From the NCBI GenBank assembly GCA_036558005.1, contig DATBGO010000301.1, positions 32,438-96,437 of the forward strand: a DNA stretch of 64,000 bases. Reading direction: 5' to 3'. The notes under the pieces were generated by a model. The model did no database searches, had not been told where the DNA came from, and was given only the letters and a program-made list of their open reading frames with translations. Of this stretch, positions 51,599 to 59,982 are shown one piece after another. The DNA is from DATBGO01 sp036558005 (lineage in GTDB: Bacteria > Actinomycetota > Actinomycetes > Streptosporangiales > Streptosporangiaceae). Both the position numbers and the translations under genes were made by a program. The stretch's first letter is position 1, and the number at the start of each line of letters is the position of its first letter.

Positions 51599-53938
51599 CT
51601 ACTTGGCGGTGACGCTCAGGTCCAGGCTGCCGCGCAGGGTGTTCACCACGACGCAGCCCTGCTCGGCCACCCGCACCAGGTGCTCCAGGTCATCGGGCAG
51701 GCAGTCCGGGCAGGACACGGCGAGCTCGATGCTCGCGAACCGGCGCGGCGGCTGCTCGGCGAAGGTGCCGGTGACCGCGCAGCTGGCACCGTCCACGCTG
51801 ATCTTCCGCGCGTTCGCGGCGGCGATGAACGTGCTCATGTAGCAGCCGCCGATCGAGGCGAGCAGCAGCTCGCCGCCCATCGGGCCGGCGTCGCCGCCGC
51901 CGCTGGCCTCCGGCCGGTCGATCACCACCTGGTGTTCCCTGATCCGGGTCTGGGTCGCGGTCGCGCCGGTGCGGGCGAGCTCCACGGTGATTGCTGTCAT
52001 CGGTGCCTTTCCTTTCCGGCCCGGCGGGCCCGGCATGCTGGTGCTGTCCCGCTGTCGGGCTATGCGTTCGGCTAGCTCGGGGGCCAGCCGGGAGATGTCG
52101 GTGAGCGATCCGACGGCGCGGGCCTCCAGTTCTTCCAGCACGGCCAGCGCCGCGGCCTGGCCGGCGGGTGCGCCGCGGGCGGCCAGTTCCCGTGCCGTCC
52201 TGGCGGTGTCCCAGCGCTGGTGGCCGGGCGGCCTGCTGAGCGGGTAGCCGACGCCGAGCTCGACCGACCGCAGCGCCGCCGGGTCCGCCGCGATCAGCGC
52301 GGCACCCGGGACAGCCGCGGCGCCCGGCTCCGCGGACCGCTCCGCCGCGGCCGCCTCCAGCCCCGTCCCCGGGCCTTCCAGCGCCGCGAGCCGCCGCCTG
52401 CGCAGCCGCTGGGTCACCGCCAGCGCCGTCTGGTGCGCCTGGTTGCGCAGCGTGCCGATGCTGAACACGAAAGCGCCGGTGCGGCCGCGGCGGACCAGCT
52501 CGCTGCCCTGGCGCATCGGCCCGACCGTGAACAGCGCCGCCGTGCCCGCCGGGCCGGCCAGCCGGCCCGCGTCGTCGGCGGCCACGCCGAGCCCGGTGAC
52601 CGGCTCGGCCCTGGCCTGCCCGCGGCGGCGCAGGCTGGACCAGAGCTGGTCGGTGACGGCCGACAGCTCGGTGACCCGGCCCGCCGCGAGCACCACCCGG
52701 TCGGCCTGGCAGTCCCTGGTGCTGCCGTCGGGCGCGGTGATGGTGACCGAGACGGCCTGGCCGGCCGCGCCGACGGCGGTGATCTCGCCGGCCAGCGTCA
52801 CCAGCCCGCCGCGCTGGCGCCATTGCGTGATCGGGTCGAGGATCTCGGTCACGGTGCCGATCCTGGAGGTCACCATGGCCGACCTGAACTGGCCGATCAG
52901 CTCCTTGACCAGGGCCGGGTCGGCAGCCTGGCAGAACCGCGCGATCGCGGGCTCGAGCGCCTTCCAGGTCCGCTCGTCCCTGACCATAGCGGGCAGGCCG
53001 GCGAACTGGTGCCGGACCCGGGCGAAGTCGCGCAGGAACAGCCGGGTGAACTCCTCGGCGCTGCCCGGCCGGGCGTCGGGGAAGCTGACCGGCCCGGTCA
53101 GCGCCGGGATGTCGTGCAGGTGGCCGGGCGGGTAGGGCCGGTGCTCGAAGCCATGCCGGGACACCATCCAGACCGGCCCGCGGTGCCCGCCGCGCAGCAG
53201 CGTCGTGATCACGTCGTTCGCGGTCAGGCCGGTGCCGACGATCAGCACCCGGGCGGCGGGCGGGATGCTGGTCAGCTGCTGCCGCCCGGCCGCCGAGTAC
53301 GGGTCGGTGATGATCAGGCCAGCCGGGACGGCCAGCCGCCGGAAGGCCGGCGGGATCCGCGGGTGCCAGTGCCCGGTCGCCAGGACCGCGGCGTCCGCCC
53401 GGATGGACCAGCGTGCGTCGCCGTCCGCGACGTCGATGACCACGCCCCCGGCGGCGGGCCCGGCGTCGGTGACCGTCCCGGTGACCTGGCGGACTGCCGA
53501 CTGCGGCCGGGCCGCCGCCACCGCCGCGAGCCTGCTGGCCAGGTAGCGGGCGAAGACCCGGCGCGGCACCGGGCTGGACGGGGTGAACTGGTAGCCGCGC
53601 CAGGTCGCGGGCCAGCCGGACCGGTCGGTGCCCGGGTCGCGGGCCCAGCGCAGGAAGTCGTCTGGCTCCTCACGGAACAGGCTGACCCGGCCGGCCTGGA
53701 TGTTCAGCAGGTGCTCCCAGCCCGCTCCGGCCTGGCCGAATGCCAGGCCGCCATTGAGATTGGCGGGCTCGCGTTCGATCACGACGATCTCGGCGCCGGC
53801 GTCGCTGAGGTCAAGGATCCGCAGCGCGACCAGGGTGCCGGAAAAGCCCCCGCCGACAACAACGACCCGCGGCATTGACGAATTCGCGGGCGGCGCGGCG
53901 CCTATCTGGACAGCAGGATGACGTCCTTTACTGAGCAC
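51599..53938 (-). CDS. FAD/NAD(P)-binding protein fused to OsmC-family peroxidase domain
   Basis: About 779 residues in one uninterrupted frame. The N-terminal 600 are an FAD/NAD(P)-binding (HpyO-like, NAD_binding_9) domain: PRVVVVGGGFSGTLVALRIL, GLAFGQAGAGWEHLLNIQAG, VLATGHWHPR, RVLIVGTGLTANDVITTLL. The last 133 residues are an OsmC/Ohr-like domain with both expected Cys sites (ASIGGCYMSTF and AVSCPDCLPDDL), a thiol-peroxidase family. An ATG at 51998-52000 preceded by GGAAAGGAAAGG lies at the start of the OsmC part, so that domain may also be made alone. Start choice: GTG 53938 behind a G-rich Shine-Dalgarno; ATG 53875 is the alternative. First gene of the PEP/WD40-KAP operon. Confidence 0.82.
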   Translation of the reverse strand: MLSKGRHPAVQIGAAPPANSSMPRVVVVGGGFSGTLVALRILDLSDAGAEIVVIEREPANLNGGLAFGQAGAGWEHLLNIQAGRVSLFREEPDDFLRWARDPGTDRSGWPATWRGYQFTPSSPVPRRVFARYLASRLAAVAAARPQSAVRQVTGTVTDAGPAAGGVVIDVADGDARWSIRADAAVLATGHWHPRIPPAFRRLAVPAGLIITDPYSAAGRQQLTSIPPAARVLIVGTGLTANDVITTLLRGGHRGPVWMVSRHGFEHRPYPPGHLHDIPALTGPVSFPDARPGSAEEFTRLFLRDFARVRHQFAGLPAMVRDERTWKALEPAIARFCQAADPALVKELIGQFRSAMVTSRIGTVTEILDPITQWRQRGGLVTLAGEITAVGAAGQAVSVTITAPDGSTRDCQADRVVLAAGRVTELSAVTDQLWSSLRRRGQARAEPVTGLGVAADDAGRLAGPAGTAALFTVGPMRQGSELVRRGRTGAFVFSIGTLRNQAHQTALAVTQRLRRRRLAALEGPGTGLEAAAAERSAEPGAAAVPGAALIAADPAALRSVELGVGYPLSRPPGHQRWDTARTARELAARGAPAGQAAALAVLEELEARAVGSLTDISRLAPELAERIARQRDSTSMPGPPGRKGKAPMTAITVELARTGATATQTRIREHQVVIDRPEASGGGDAGPMGGELLLASIGGCYMSTFIAAANARKISVDGASCAVTGTFAEQPPRRFASIELAVSCPDCLPDDLEHLVRVAEQGCVVVNTLRGSLDLSVTAK

Positions 53939-54068
53939 ATCACCCCCCTGCTTTGCTGCCACTTTAGCTCAGCCAGGCGGCCGTTTCACCCGGCGGCGGG
54001 GGTAACGTGAACCGGGCGGCTGGCCGGGGCGTCCCGATGACAGGGGATGCGCGCGGGAGAGGAGAGCG

Positions 54069-55241
54069 GTGTTCGGCAGGCCTTCGCTGAAGAACGTCAC
54101 CTGCATCGAGGACCTGCGGGAGATCGCCCGCCGCCGGGTGCCCCGGGCCTACTTCCAGTACGCCGACAACGGCTCCTACAGCCAGGCCACGCTGCGGGCC
54201 AACCAGGCCGGGCTGGAGGCGGTCAGGCTGCGCCAGCGGGTCGGCATCGACGTCTCCAGCCGGGACCTCAGCACCACGATCGCCGGCGAGCCCGCCGCGC
54301 TGCCGGTGGTGCTGGCGCCGATCGGCCTGTGCGGCCTGAACATCGGCGACGGCGAGATCCTGGCCTGCCGGGCCGCGCACGCCGCCGGGATCCAGTTCTG
54401 CCTGGGCACCATGTCCATCTGCTCGGTCGAGGACCTGGCCGCCGCGGTCAGCGGGCCGTTCTGGTTCCAGCTGTACCTGATGCGCGACCGCGGTTTCTCC
54501 AGGGAACTGATCCAGCGGGTGATCGAGGCCCGGTGCAGCGCGCTGGTGATCACCCTGGACCTGGCCGTGCTCGCGCAGCGCAACTGCGACATCAAGAACC
54601 GGATGACGGTGCCGCCCAGGCTCACCGCGCGCAACGCGCTGAGCTTCGCCTCCCGCCCGGCCTGGGCCTGGAGCCTGCGCCGCAGCGGGCGCACCGGGCA
54701 TGGCAACCTGGATGGCCACATCCACGGCTCCGAGGCGATGACCACCGTGGCGCAGTGGGTGTCCAGGCAGTTCGACCCGTCCCTGAGCTGGGCGGACATC
54801 GACTGGATCCGGGAGATCTGGCCGGGAAAGCTGATCATCAAGGGCATCACCGACGTCGCCGACGCCAAGATCGCCGCCGAGCACGGCGCGGCCGCGATCG
54901 TGATCTCTAACCACGGCGGCCGCCAGCTGGACGGCGCGCCGCCGACCATCGCCGCGCTGCCCGCCATCGCCGACGCGGTCGGCTCCGACCTGGAGGTCAT
55001 GTTCGACGGCGGCATCCGCTCCGGCCAGGACGTGCTGCGGGCGCTCGCGCTCGGCGCCAGCTCCTGCATGATCGGCCGCGCGTTCGTCTACGGCCTCGGC
55101 GCGGCCGGCCAGCAGGGCGTCGCCAGGGCCATCGACATCATCCGCACGGAACTGGACGTGACCATGGCCCTCACCGGCACCACCTCAGTCCGCTCGGTCA
55201 GCCCCCAGGTCATCGCGCCCCGCGCGGCCGGGTCGGACTGA
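54069..55241 (+). CDS. lldD: FMN-dependent alpha-hydroxy-acid oxidase / L-lactate dehydrogenase
   Basis: A 390-residue TIM-barrel flavoenzyme that oxidises an L-2-hydroxy acid, most likely lactate, to the keto acid. FMN and substrate motifs are VLAPIGLCGLNIGDGE, FQLYLMRDRG, KLIIKGITDVADAKIAAEHGAAAIVISNHGGRQLDG (catalytic His in SNHGGRQLDG) and VMFDGGIRSGQDVLRALALGA. The N-terminus CIEDLREIARRRVPRAYFQYADNGS is standard. The start is a GTG at 54069 behind GGGAGAGGAGAG. The exact hydroxy acid is not fixed; mandelate or mycofactocin-linked relatives look similar. Divergent from the FAD-OsmC operon. Confidence 0.88.
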   Translation: MFGRPSLKNVTCIEDLREIARRRVPRAYFQYADNGSYSQATLRANQAGLEAVRLRQRVGIDVSSRDLSTTIAGEPAALPVVLAPIGLCGLNIGDGEILACRAAHAAGIQFCLGTMSICSVEDLAAAVSGPFWFQLYLMRDRGFSRELIQRVIEARCSALVITLDLAVLAQRNCDIKNRMTVPPRLTARNALSFASRPAWAWSLRRSGRTGHGNLDGHIHGSEAMTTVAQWVSRQFDPSLSWADIDWIREIWPGKLIIKGITDVADAKIAAEHGAAAIVISNHGGRQLDGAPPTIAALPAIADAVGSDLEVMFDGGIRSGQDVLRALALGASSCMIGRAFVYGLGAAGQQGVARAIDIIRTELDVTMALTGTTSVRSVSPQVIAPRAAGSD

Positions 55242-55275
55242 CCAGCCGGGCGAGGCGCCGCTGGCGCCCCGCTTG

Positions 55276-57654
55276 TTACTCGTTTCTGGCGGTCTCGGGG
55301 CCGGTGATGCGGGCTAGGAGGGGGAAGGTGGCGGCGATGATCGCGAGGGAGATCACGATGCCGCCGGCGGTCAGCAGGTAGTACGCGATGCCGGGGGCGA
55401 CCATCGTGTGCTGCTGCGCCTCCCGGGCGAACATCGCGGCGCCGGCGAAGCCGGTGCCGATCGCGACGGCGGCGACGGACAGCAGCGGGACGGCTCCCTC
55501 CAGCGCGACGACGCTGCGCAGCGTGGACAGCCGGGCGCCGGCGAGGCGGAGCATGCTGAACGGCCGCTTGCGGTCGGCGAGCCCGGCCGCGATGCCCGCG
55601 ACGAGGGTGCAGCCGGCGATCGGCAGGCTGACCAGGATCACCACGTTCGCGAGCTGCTGGTAGCCGTTGTTCGCGGCGTCGTCCGCCACGACGTTGTCCT
55701 CAGCCGCGGACGGCGCGTTGAGGACGGGGTAGGCGGGCTCGGTCTCCAGCACGGTCCTCGTCTGCTCGATCGCCGTGGTGGTGCCGTCCGTCTCCACGCC
55801 GATGGTGTCCACGCCGAGGGCGTCTAGCCGGTCCGCCGGGATGTTCACGGCCGGCCAGGTGAATCCGCTGGTGCCCTGGCTGCCGAAGAACCCGTCAGGG
55901 CCGAAGACGCCCGCCGGGATTGCCGCCGTCGTCGCTCCGGCCGGGCAACGTCCGAGGCCGGGGACGGTCGCGAGCTGCGCGCACGAGGCCACGTCGGCCG
56001 GGATCGGGGGGAGGCTGCCGCCGGGGTTGTCGCCGAACGCGTTGACGCCCAGGTCGTGGAACGTGCCGGGGATGGTCAGCGTCGGGTCCGCCCGGAGCAC
56101 GACTACCCCGTGGATTCCGTGGATGGCTTCCAGCCGCGCCGCGAGGGCGGCGGCGGGCGCGGCCTGCCCCGGGTCAGTCATGCCTGCGCCGGATGGTGAC
56201 GGGGCCGCTATCTGTTCGGTCATCAGGTTCGACTGCGCCACGGTGCCGAACCGGGTGTCCTTGGCGTCCTGGGTGGTGATCGCCACGACGGCCGCGGTGG
56301 TGATGAACAGCGCGAGCACCAGGCCGCTCACCGCGCGGAAGGCGGCCCTGGGGTCGTCGCCGATGCGCCGGGCGGCGAGCAGCGTGGCGGGCCGGCTGGT
56401 CCACCGGGCCATGGCCAGGGCCGCGGCCATGGTAAGCCACGGGCCGGCGATGAACAGGCCGACGAGGATGATGAAGAAGCTGGACGCGAACGCCTGGATC
56501 TGCCCGGTTTCCGAGGCCGGGTGGCCGTGGATGGTCCAGAAGCCGAGCTCAGCCAGGCCGGCCAGCAGCGGGATCACCCGCCAGGCGCCCGGCGGCTTGG
56601 GCCGCGCCCGGCGGGCAACGCCGAGCGGGGAGATGTTCACCCGGCGCAGCGCCATCCGCGCCGCCAGCGCGGCGAAGAGCGGCACGCCGATCGCGACCAG
56701 GAAGATGTCGGGCAGGCTGAGCGCCAGCTCGGAGGGGAAGAACGGCTGGCCGATGAACGGGATGCCCGCGACCGGGATGCGCAGCAGGAAGAAGAGCCCG
56801 AACCCGATGGCCGTCCCCAGCACCGCCGCCGCCGTCGATTCGGTCGCCGCGATCAGCGAGACCTGCCCGCGGGTCGCGCCGGCCAGGCGGATCGCCGCGA
56901 ACCGCTCCTCGCGGCGGGCGGCCGACAGCCGGGTCGCGGTGCCGATGAAGATCAGCACCGGGGTCAGGATCGCCAGGGCCACGACGGCCAGGATGAGGTC
57001 GATGGAGCTTGACCCGCCTCCAGCGTCGTTCGGGAAGTAGGCCAGGCCCTCGGGGCTCGGCACCCGCCCGCAATGCGGGCCATGGCACGGCGGCACGAAG
57101 GTGCCGGGCATCACGTCGTTGACCGACCTCACCTGCACGGTGTTCGGTGTCCGCGCCAGCTGCGCCGGCCTCCGCCCGACGACGACGACCAGGGAATCCG
57201 GCGACGGCAGCGCGGCGTCGCCGATCGTGCCTGCCAGGTGGCCCGGGTAGCGGCTGGCGAGCTGGCCTGCTGGGGTGTCGTGAATAAGCGCGGCCAGCGC
57301 GGGCGAGGCATAGTACGTGCCCGGGGCCGGGTCGCGGGGCAGGCCGGGCGGCACCGGGGACGAGGCGCCGGCGGCAGCCACGTCGAAGCGCTCGATCTGC
57401 TGGCCCTCGAAGAAGTCGCCGACGGGGTGCCACCACAAGGGCGCGGTGCCGGCCGCGGCGGTGCGCGGCACTACGGACGAGGTGCCGGTCCAGAACCAGG
57501 CGTGCCGGTTGTTCCAGGTGACGGCCGCGTTCGTCGCGGCCACGGCGGTCAGCAGCAGGCCGACGCCGAGGCCGACCGCGACCGTGAGGATCACCAGGCG
57601 GGTAACCGCCTCCCGGCCCCCGTTGACCAAGAGGCGCAGCCCGAGGGAGATCAC
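55276..57654 (-). CDS. FtsX-like ABC transporter permease
   Basis: A 792-residue membrane protein of the MacB/FtsX type. An N-terminal helix (LVILTVAVGLGVGLLLTAVAATNAA) and an extracellular domain precede the first three-helix FtsX module (SSSIDLILAVVALAILTPVLIFIGTATRLSAARREERFAAIRLAGATRGQV). A middle region and second extracellular domain follow, then a C-terminal module (QQLANVVILVSLPIAGCTLVAGIAAGLADRKRPFSMLRLAGARLSTLRSVVALEG). The GTG start at 57654 overlaps the ATPase stop by 4 bp. Such pairs export peptides or lipids or act in envelope stress; the substrate is unknown. Confidence 0.9.
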   Translation of the reverse strand: MISLGLRLLVNGGREAVTRLVILTVAVGLGVGLLLTAVAATNAAVTWNNRHAWFWTGTSSVVPRTAAAGTAPLWWHPVGDFFEGQQIERFDVAAAGASSPVPPGLPRDPAPGTYYASPALAALIHDTPAGQLASRYPGHLAGTIGDAALPSPDSLVVVVGRRPAQLARTPNTVQVRSVNDVMPGTFVPPCHGPHCGRVPSPEGLAYFPNDAGGGSSSIDLILAVVALAILTPVLIFIGTATRLSAARREERFAAIRLAGATRGQVSLIAATESTAAAVLGTAIGFGLFFLLRIPVAGIPFIGQPFFPSELALSLPDIFLVAIGVPLFAALAARMALRRVNISPLGVARRARPKPPGAWRVIPLLAGLAELGFWTIHGHPASETGQIQAFASSFFIILVGLFIAGPWLTMAAALAMARWTSRPATLLAARRIGDDPRAAFRAVSGLVLALFITTAAVVAITTQDAKDTRFGTVAQSNLMTEQIAAPSPSGAGMTDPGQAAPAAALAARLEAIHGIHGVVVLRADPTLTIPGTFHDLGVNAFGDNPGGSLPPIPADVASCAQLATVPGLGRCPAGATTAAIPAGVFGPDGFFGSQGTSGFTWPAVNIPADRLDALGVDTIGVETDGTTTAIEQTRTVLETEPAYPVLNAPSAAEDNVVADDAANNGYQQLANVVILVSLPIAGCTLVAGIAAGLADRKRPFSMLRLAGARLSTLRSVVALEGAVPLLSVAAVAIGTGFAGAAMFAREAQQHTMVAPGIAYYLLTAGGIVISLAIIAATFPLLARITGPETARNE

Positions 57655-58358
57655 GGCTGGGCCTCGGTGAGCGTGCCGACCTTGCCGTCGCGGACGACGA
57701 CCTCGCGGTCGGCGTAGGCGGCGACCCGGGCGTCGTGGGTGACCAGCACGACCGTGGTGCCGCGCTCCCGGACGGCGGCGGTGAGCAGGTCCATCACCAG
57801 CTCTCCGGACACCGAGTCCAGGGCCCCGGTCGGCTCGTCGGCGAACAGCACCTCCGGCTCGGCGACCAGGCCACGGGCGAGTGCGACGCGCTGCGCCTGC
57901 CCGCCGGACAGCTCGCCGGACCGGCGGCCCTCCGAGCCGTCCAGGCCGAGCGTGCCGAACCACTTCCTGGCCGCCTTCATCGCCGGGCCGCGCCGGGTGC
58001 CCGACAGCAGCAGCGGCAGCGCGACGTTCTCCTCGGCGGTCAGCTCGGGGACCAGCTGGCCGGACTGGAACACGAACCCGAACCGGTCGCGGCGCAGCGC
58101 GCTGCGCCGGTCGTCGCTGAGCGAGTCGAGGCGCCGCCCGTCGAACCAGACCTCGCCCTCGCCGGGGACCAGGATGCCGGCCAGGCAGTGCAGCAGCGTG
58201 GACTTACCGGAGCCGCTCGGCCCCATGACCGCGACGATCTCGCCGCGCCGGACGGCGAGCGACGCGCCGCGCAGCGCCGGCGTACTCCCGAACGACAGCG
58301 ACAGGCCGCACGCCCCGATGACGTCCCCGGGTACGGCGTTCTTCCCGATGCCGGTCAC
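57651..58358 (-). CDS. ABC transporter ATP-binding protein (MacB/LolD type)
   Basis: A 235-residue ATPase that pairs with the FtsX-like permease. Walker A GPSGSGKST, FVFQSGQLVPELTAEENVALPLLLSG (Q-loop), signature LSGGQAQRVALARGL, Walker B VLFADEPTGALD and H-loop VTHDARVAAYADR. The start is the GTG at 58356-58358, overlapping the PadR stop by 4 bp; the open frame continues further upstream only as antisense-like sequence. All three genes padR, ATPase and permease are translationally coupled. Confidence 0.93.
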   Translation of the reverse strand: MTGIGKNAVPGDVIGACGLSLSFGSTPALRGASLAVRRGEIVAVMGPSGSGKSTLLHCLAGILVPGEGEVWFDGRRLDSLSDDRRSALRRDRFGFVFQSGQLVPELTAEENVALPLLLSGTRRGPAMKAARKWFGTLGLDGSEGRRSGELSGGQAQRVALARGLVAEPEVLFADEPTGALDSVSGELVMDLLTAAVRERGTTVVLVTHDARVAAYADREVVVRDGKVGTLTEAQP

Positions 58359-58879
58359 GACCGCACTGCCCGGGCGAGCTGGTCCAGCCGGGCCGCCGTG
58401 TGGTCGATCCAGCGCAGGTCCGCCTCTAGCCGGTAGAGAGCGTGGTCGGCGAGCAGCACGTCGAGGGTGCCACCGCGCTGCTTGAAGCTGGTGAGCTCGC
58501 GCATCCGCCGCAGGTGCGCCGCCCGCTGGGTGTCGAGGTAACTGTCGGCCCGCTTGCCGAGCATCAGCGCGAGCACGACCTTGGTGAACAGCTCGCTCTG
58601 CAGGTCGGGGTCGGGCGGGACGGGCTCGCCCAGCCACTTCTCCACATCGGCGCCGCCGTCCTCGGTGATGATGTACCGGCGGCGCTCGGGGCCGGCCTCC
58701 TGCTCGACCGGCCCGGCGACCGTCTTCCCGTCCCGGGCCAGCCGGGACAGCGTCGCGTACACCTGGCTGTAGCGCAGCGGCCTGCCCTGGCCGAAGTACG
58801 CGTCGTAGTCCCGTTTCAGGTCATACCCGTGGCTCGGCCCGCGCTCAAGCAGCCCAAGCAGTGTCAGCGGAACGCTCAT
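58355..58879 (-). CDS. PadR family transcriptional regulator
   Basis: A 174-residue PadR-type repressor. The N-terminal winged helix is MSVPLTLLGLLERGPSHGYDLKRDYDAYFGQGRPLRYSQVYATLSRLARDGKTVAGPVEQEAGPERRRYIITEDGGADVEKWL. The C-terminal Vir_C-like helices dimerise (LMLGKRADSYLDTQRAAHLRRMRELTSFKQRGG). The ATG at 58877-58879 is preferred over one at 58900 because the latter lies inside a large operator palindrome. It heads the ABC exporter operon and most likely represses it until an exporter substrate binds. Confidence 0.92.
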   Translation of the reverse strand: MSVPLTLLGLLERGPSHGYDLKRDYDAYFGQGRPLRYSQVYATLSRLARDGKTVAGPVEQEAGPERRRYIITEDGGADVEKWLGEPVPPDPDLQSELFTKVVLALMLGKRADSYLDTQRAAHLRRMRELTSFKQRGGTLDVLLADHALYRLEADLRWIDHTAARLDQLARAVRS

Positions 58880-58880
58880 G

Positions 58881-58913
58881 CCTGAGAGAATACTCCACAA
58901 GTATTCTCTCAGG
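58881..58913. promoter_or_regulatory. PadR operator: 14-bp perfect inverted repeat over a leaderless promoter
   Basis: CCTGAGAGAATACT (58881-58894) and AGTATTCTCTCAGG (58900-58913) are perfectly complementary across a 5-bp spacer and end 1 bp before the padR start codon. On the minus strand the proximal arm contains TATTCT, a -10 element 7 nt before the ATG. A bound dimer would directly block polymerase. Confidence 0.8.
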
Positions 58914-58928
58914 TAGTAGAATGGAAAA

Positions 58929-59921
58929 TCACCGGGTACAGCCAGTCCGCGAACTAGCTCGTTGCACGTTCACCAGGGTGTCACCGGGCTCCGTCCGTGA
59001 GTAAAGCACCGATCCCCCGGCCCGGCGACGCTGGATGAGACGCGCGTCCAGCAGGATCTTGAGGTGCCGTCCCACTGAGCCGAGCGCCAGACCCGTCAGT
59101 GCGACCAGCTGGGTGGTGGTCTTCGGGATGTCCAGCAGGATCAGGATCCGCGCCCGCCCTTGGCCGAGGAGCGCCGTCAGCGGAGCGGGGGCCAGTGCCT
59201 GGCGTGCCTCGGCGAGCACACCCGCGCAGGGGTAGGTCAGTGCGTACCTGGGTGGTTCGTTCAATGAGGCCCAGCCCCGGCCGGTGGTTATCGGGACGAA
59301 CATCAGCTGGGCGTTGGCGAGCTCCTCCGGCGGATAGTTGTACACGTTGATCTGCAGGAGTCCGTTGCCCAGCCAGCGCGTCCCTGGCCGCAGGCCTTCC
59401 AGCGCGGCGGTCCAGCCGCCGTAGCTGAGCCGGGTGGACCGGGCGAGGATGTCGGCCTCGATGATCCGCCGTCGCCTCGGCCAGTACGGGAGCACGCAGT
59501 CGGCCCATACCCACTGCAGCAAGTCAGCAAGGCGCGTGGCCAGGTCCGGCCGGCGCAGCGCGGCGGGCATCTGACCGTCCAGCGAGACCTTCAGGTCAGC
59601 GAGGACCTGGCCGGGGTCCGCGTCACGGACCAGCGCTAGTTCTTCAGAGAATGGCCGCTCGCCGTCGCCGAGCGGGGCGGGCGAGAGGAAGTCCGCGATA
59701 CAGCGGCGCCCGAGGGCGGCGCGGACGGCCAGGGCTGTGACGGGATCGCCGGCCAAGCGCTCCCGGTAGGCGCGCTGGTGCGCGTCCAGCCATGTCCTGT
59801 CCCCCGGGTGCGCGGCAATCCCCCGCTGCAGGGTTATCAGGCTCGCGGTGGCCTCGGCCAGCGGGGAGACCACGAAGCGGCTGGCAGCCAGGGTGTCAGC
59901 GCTGACTCTCCACCAGCCCAA
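58929..59921 (-). CDS. ArsR-type winged-helix regulator with DUF5937-like N-terminal domain
   Basis: A 330-residue regulator. The N-terminal about 230 residues resemble DUF5937 (SRFVVSPLAEATASLITLQRG, RWLGNGLLQINVYNYPPEELANAQLMFVPIT). The C-terminal ArsR helix-turn-helix is LGQGRARILILLDIPKTTTQLVALTGLALGSVGRHLKILLDARLIQRRRAGGSVLYSRTEPGD. The start is a TTG at 59921; a GTG further in (VVSPLAEA) is possible but would cut conserved sequence. It is divergent from an MFS exporter gene, with an inverted repeat between them, so it probably regulates that exporter and itself. Confidence 0.85.
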   Translation of the reverse strand: MGWWRVSADTLAASRFVVSPLAEATASLITLQRGIAAHPGDRTWLDAHQRAYRERLAGDPVTALAVRAALGRRCIADFLSPAPLGDGERPFSEELALVRDADPGQVLADLKVSLDGQMPAALRRPDLATRLADLLQWVWADCVLPYWPRRRRIIEADILARSTRLSYGGWTAALEGLRPGTRWLGNGLLQINVYNYPPEELANAQLMFVPITTGRGWASLNEPPRYALTYPCAGVLAEARQALAPAPLTALLGQGRARILILLDIPKTTTQLVALTGLALGSVGRHLKILLDARLIQRRRAGGSVLYSRTEPGDTLVNVQRASSRTGCTR

Positions 59922-59924
59922 TGG

Positions 59925-59944
59925 GTTTCGCCTCCACGCGAAAC
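59925..59944. promoter_or_regulatory. Inverted repeat between divergent ArsR and MFS genes
   Basis: GTTTCG (59925-59930) and CGAAAC (59939-59944) flank an 8-bp spacer in the 61-bp gap between the two divergent starts. Its position suits repression of both genes by the ArsR-type protein. Confidence 0.5.
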
Positions 59945-59982
59945 TCTACCGCCTGCTACGCCGGGTCGCTGAGGCTGAACTC

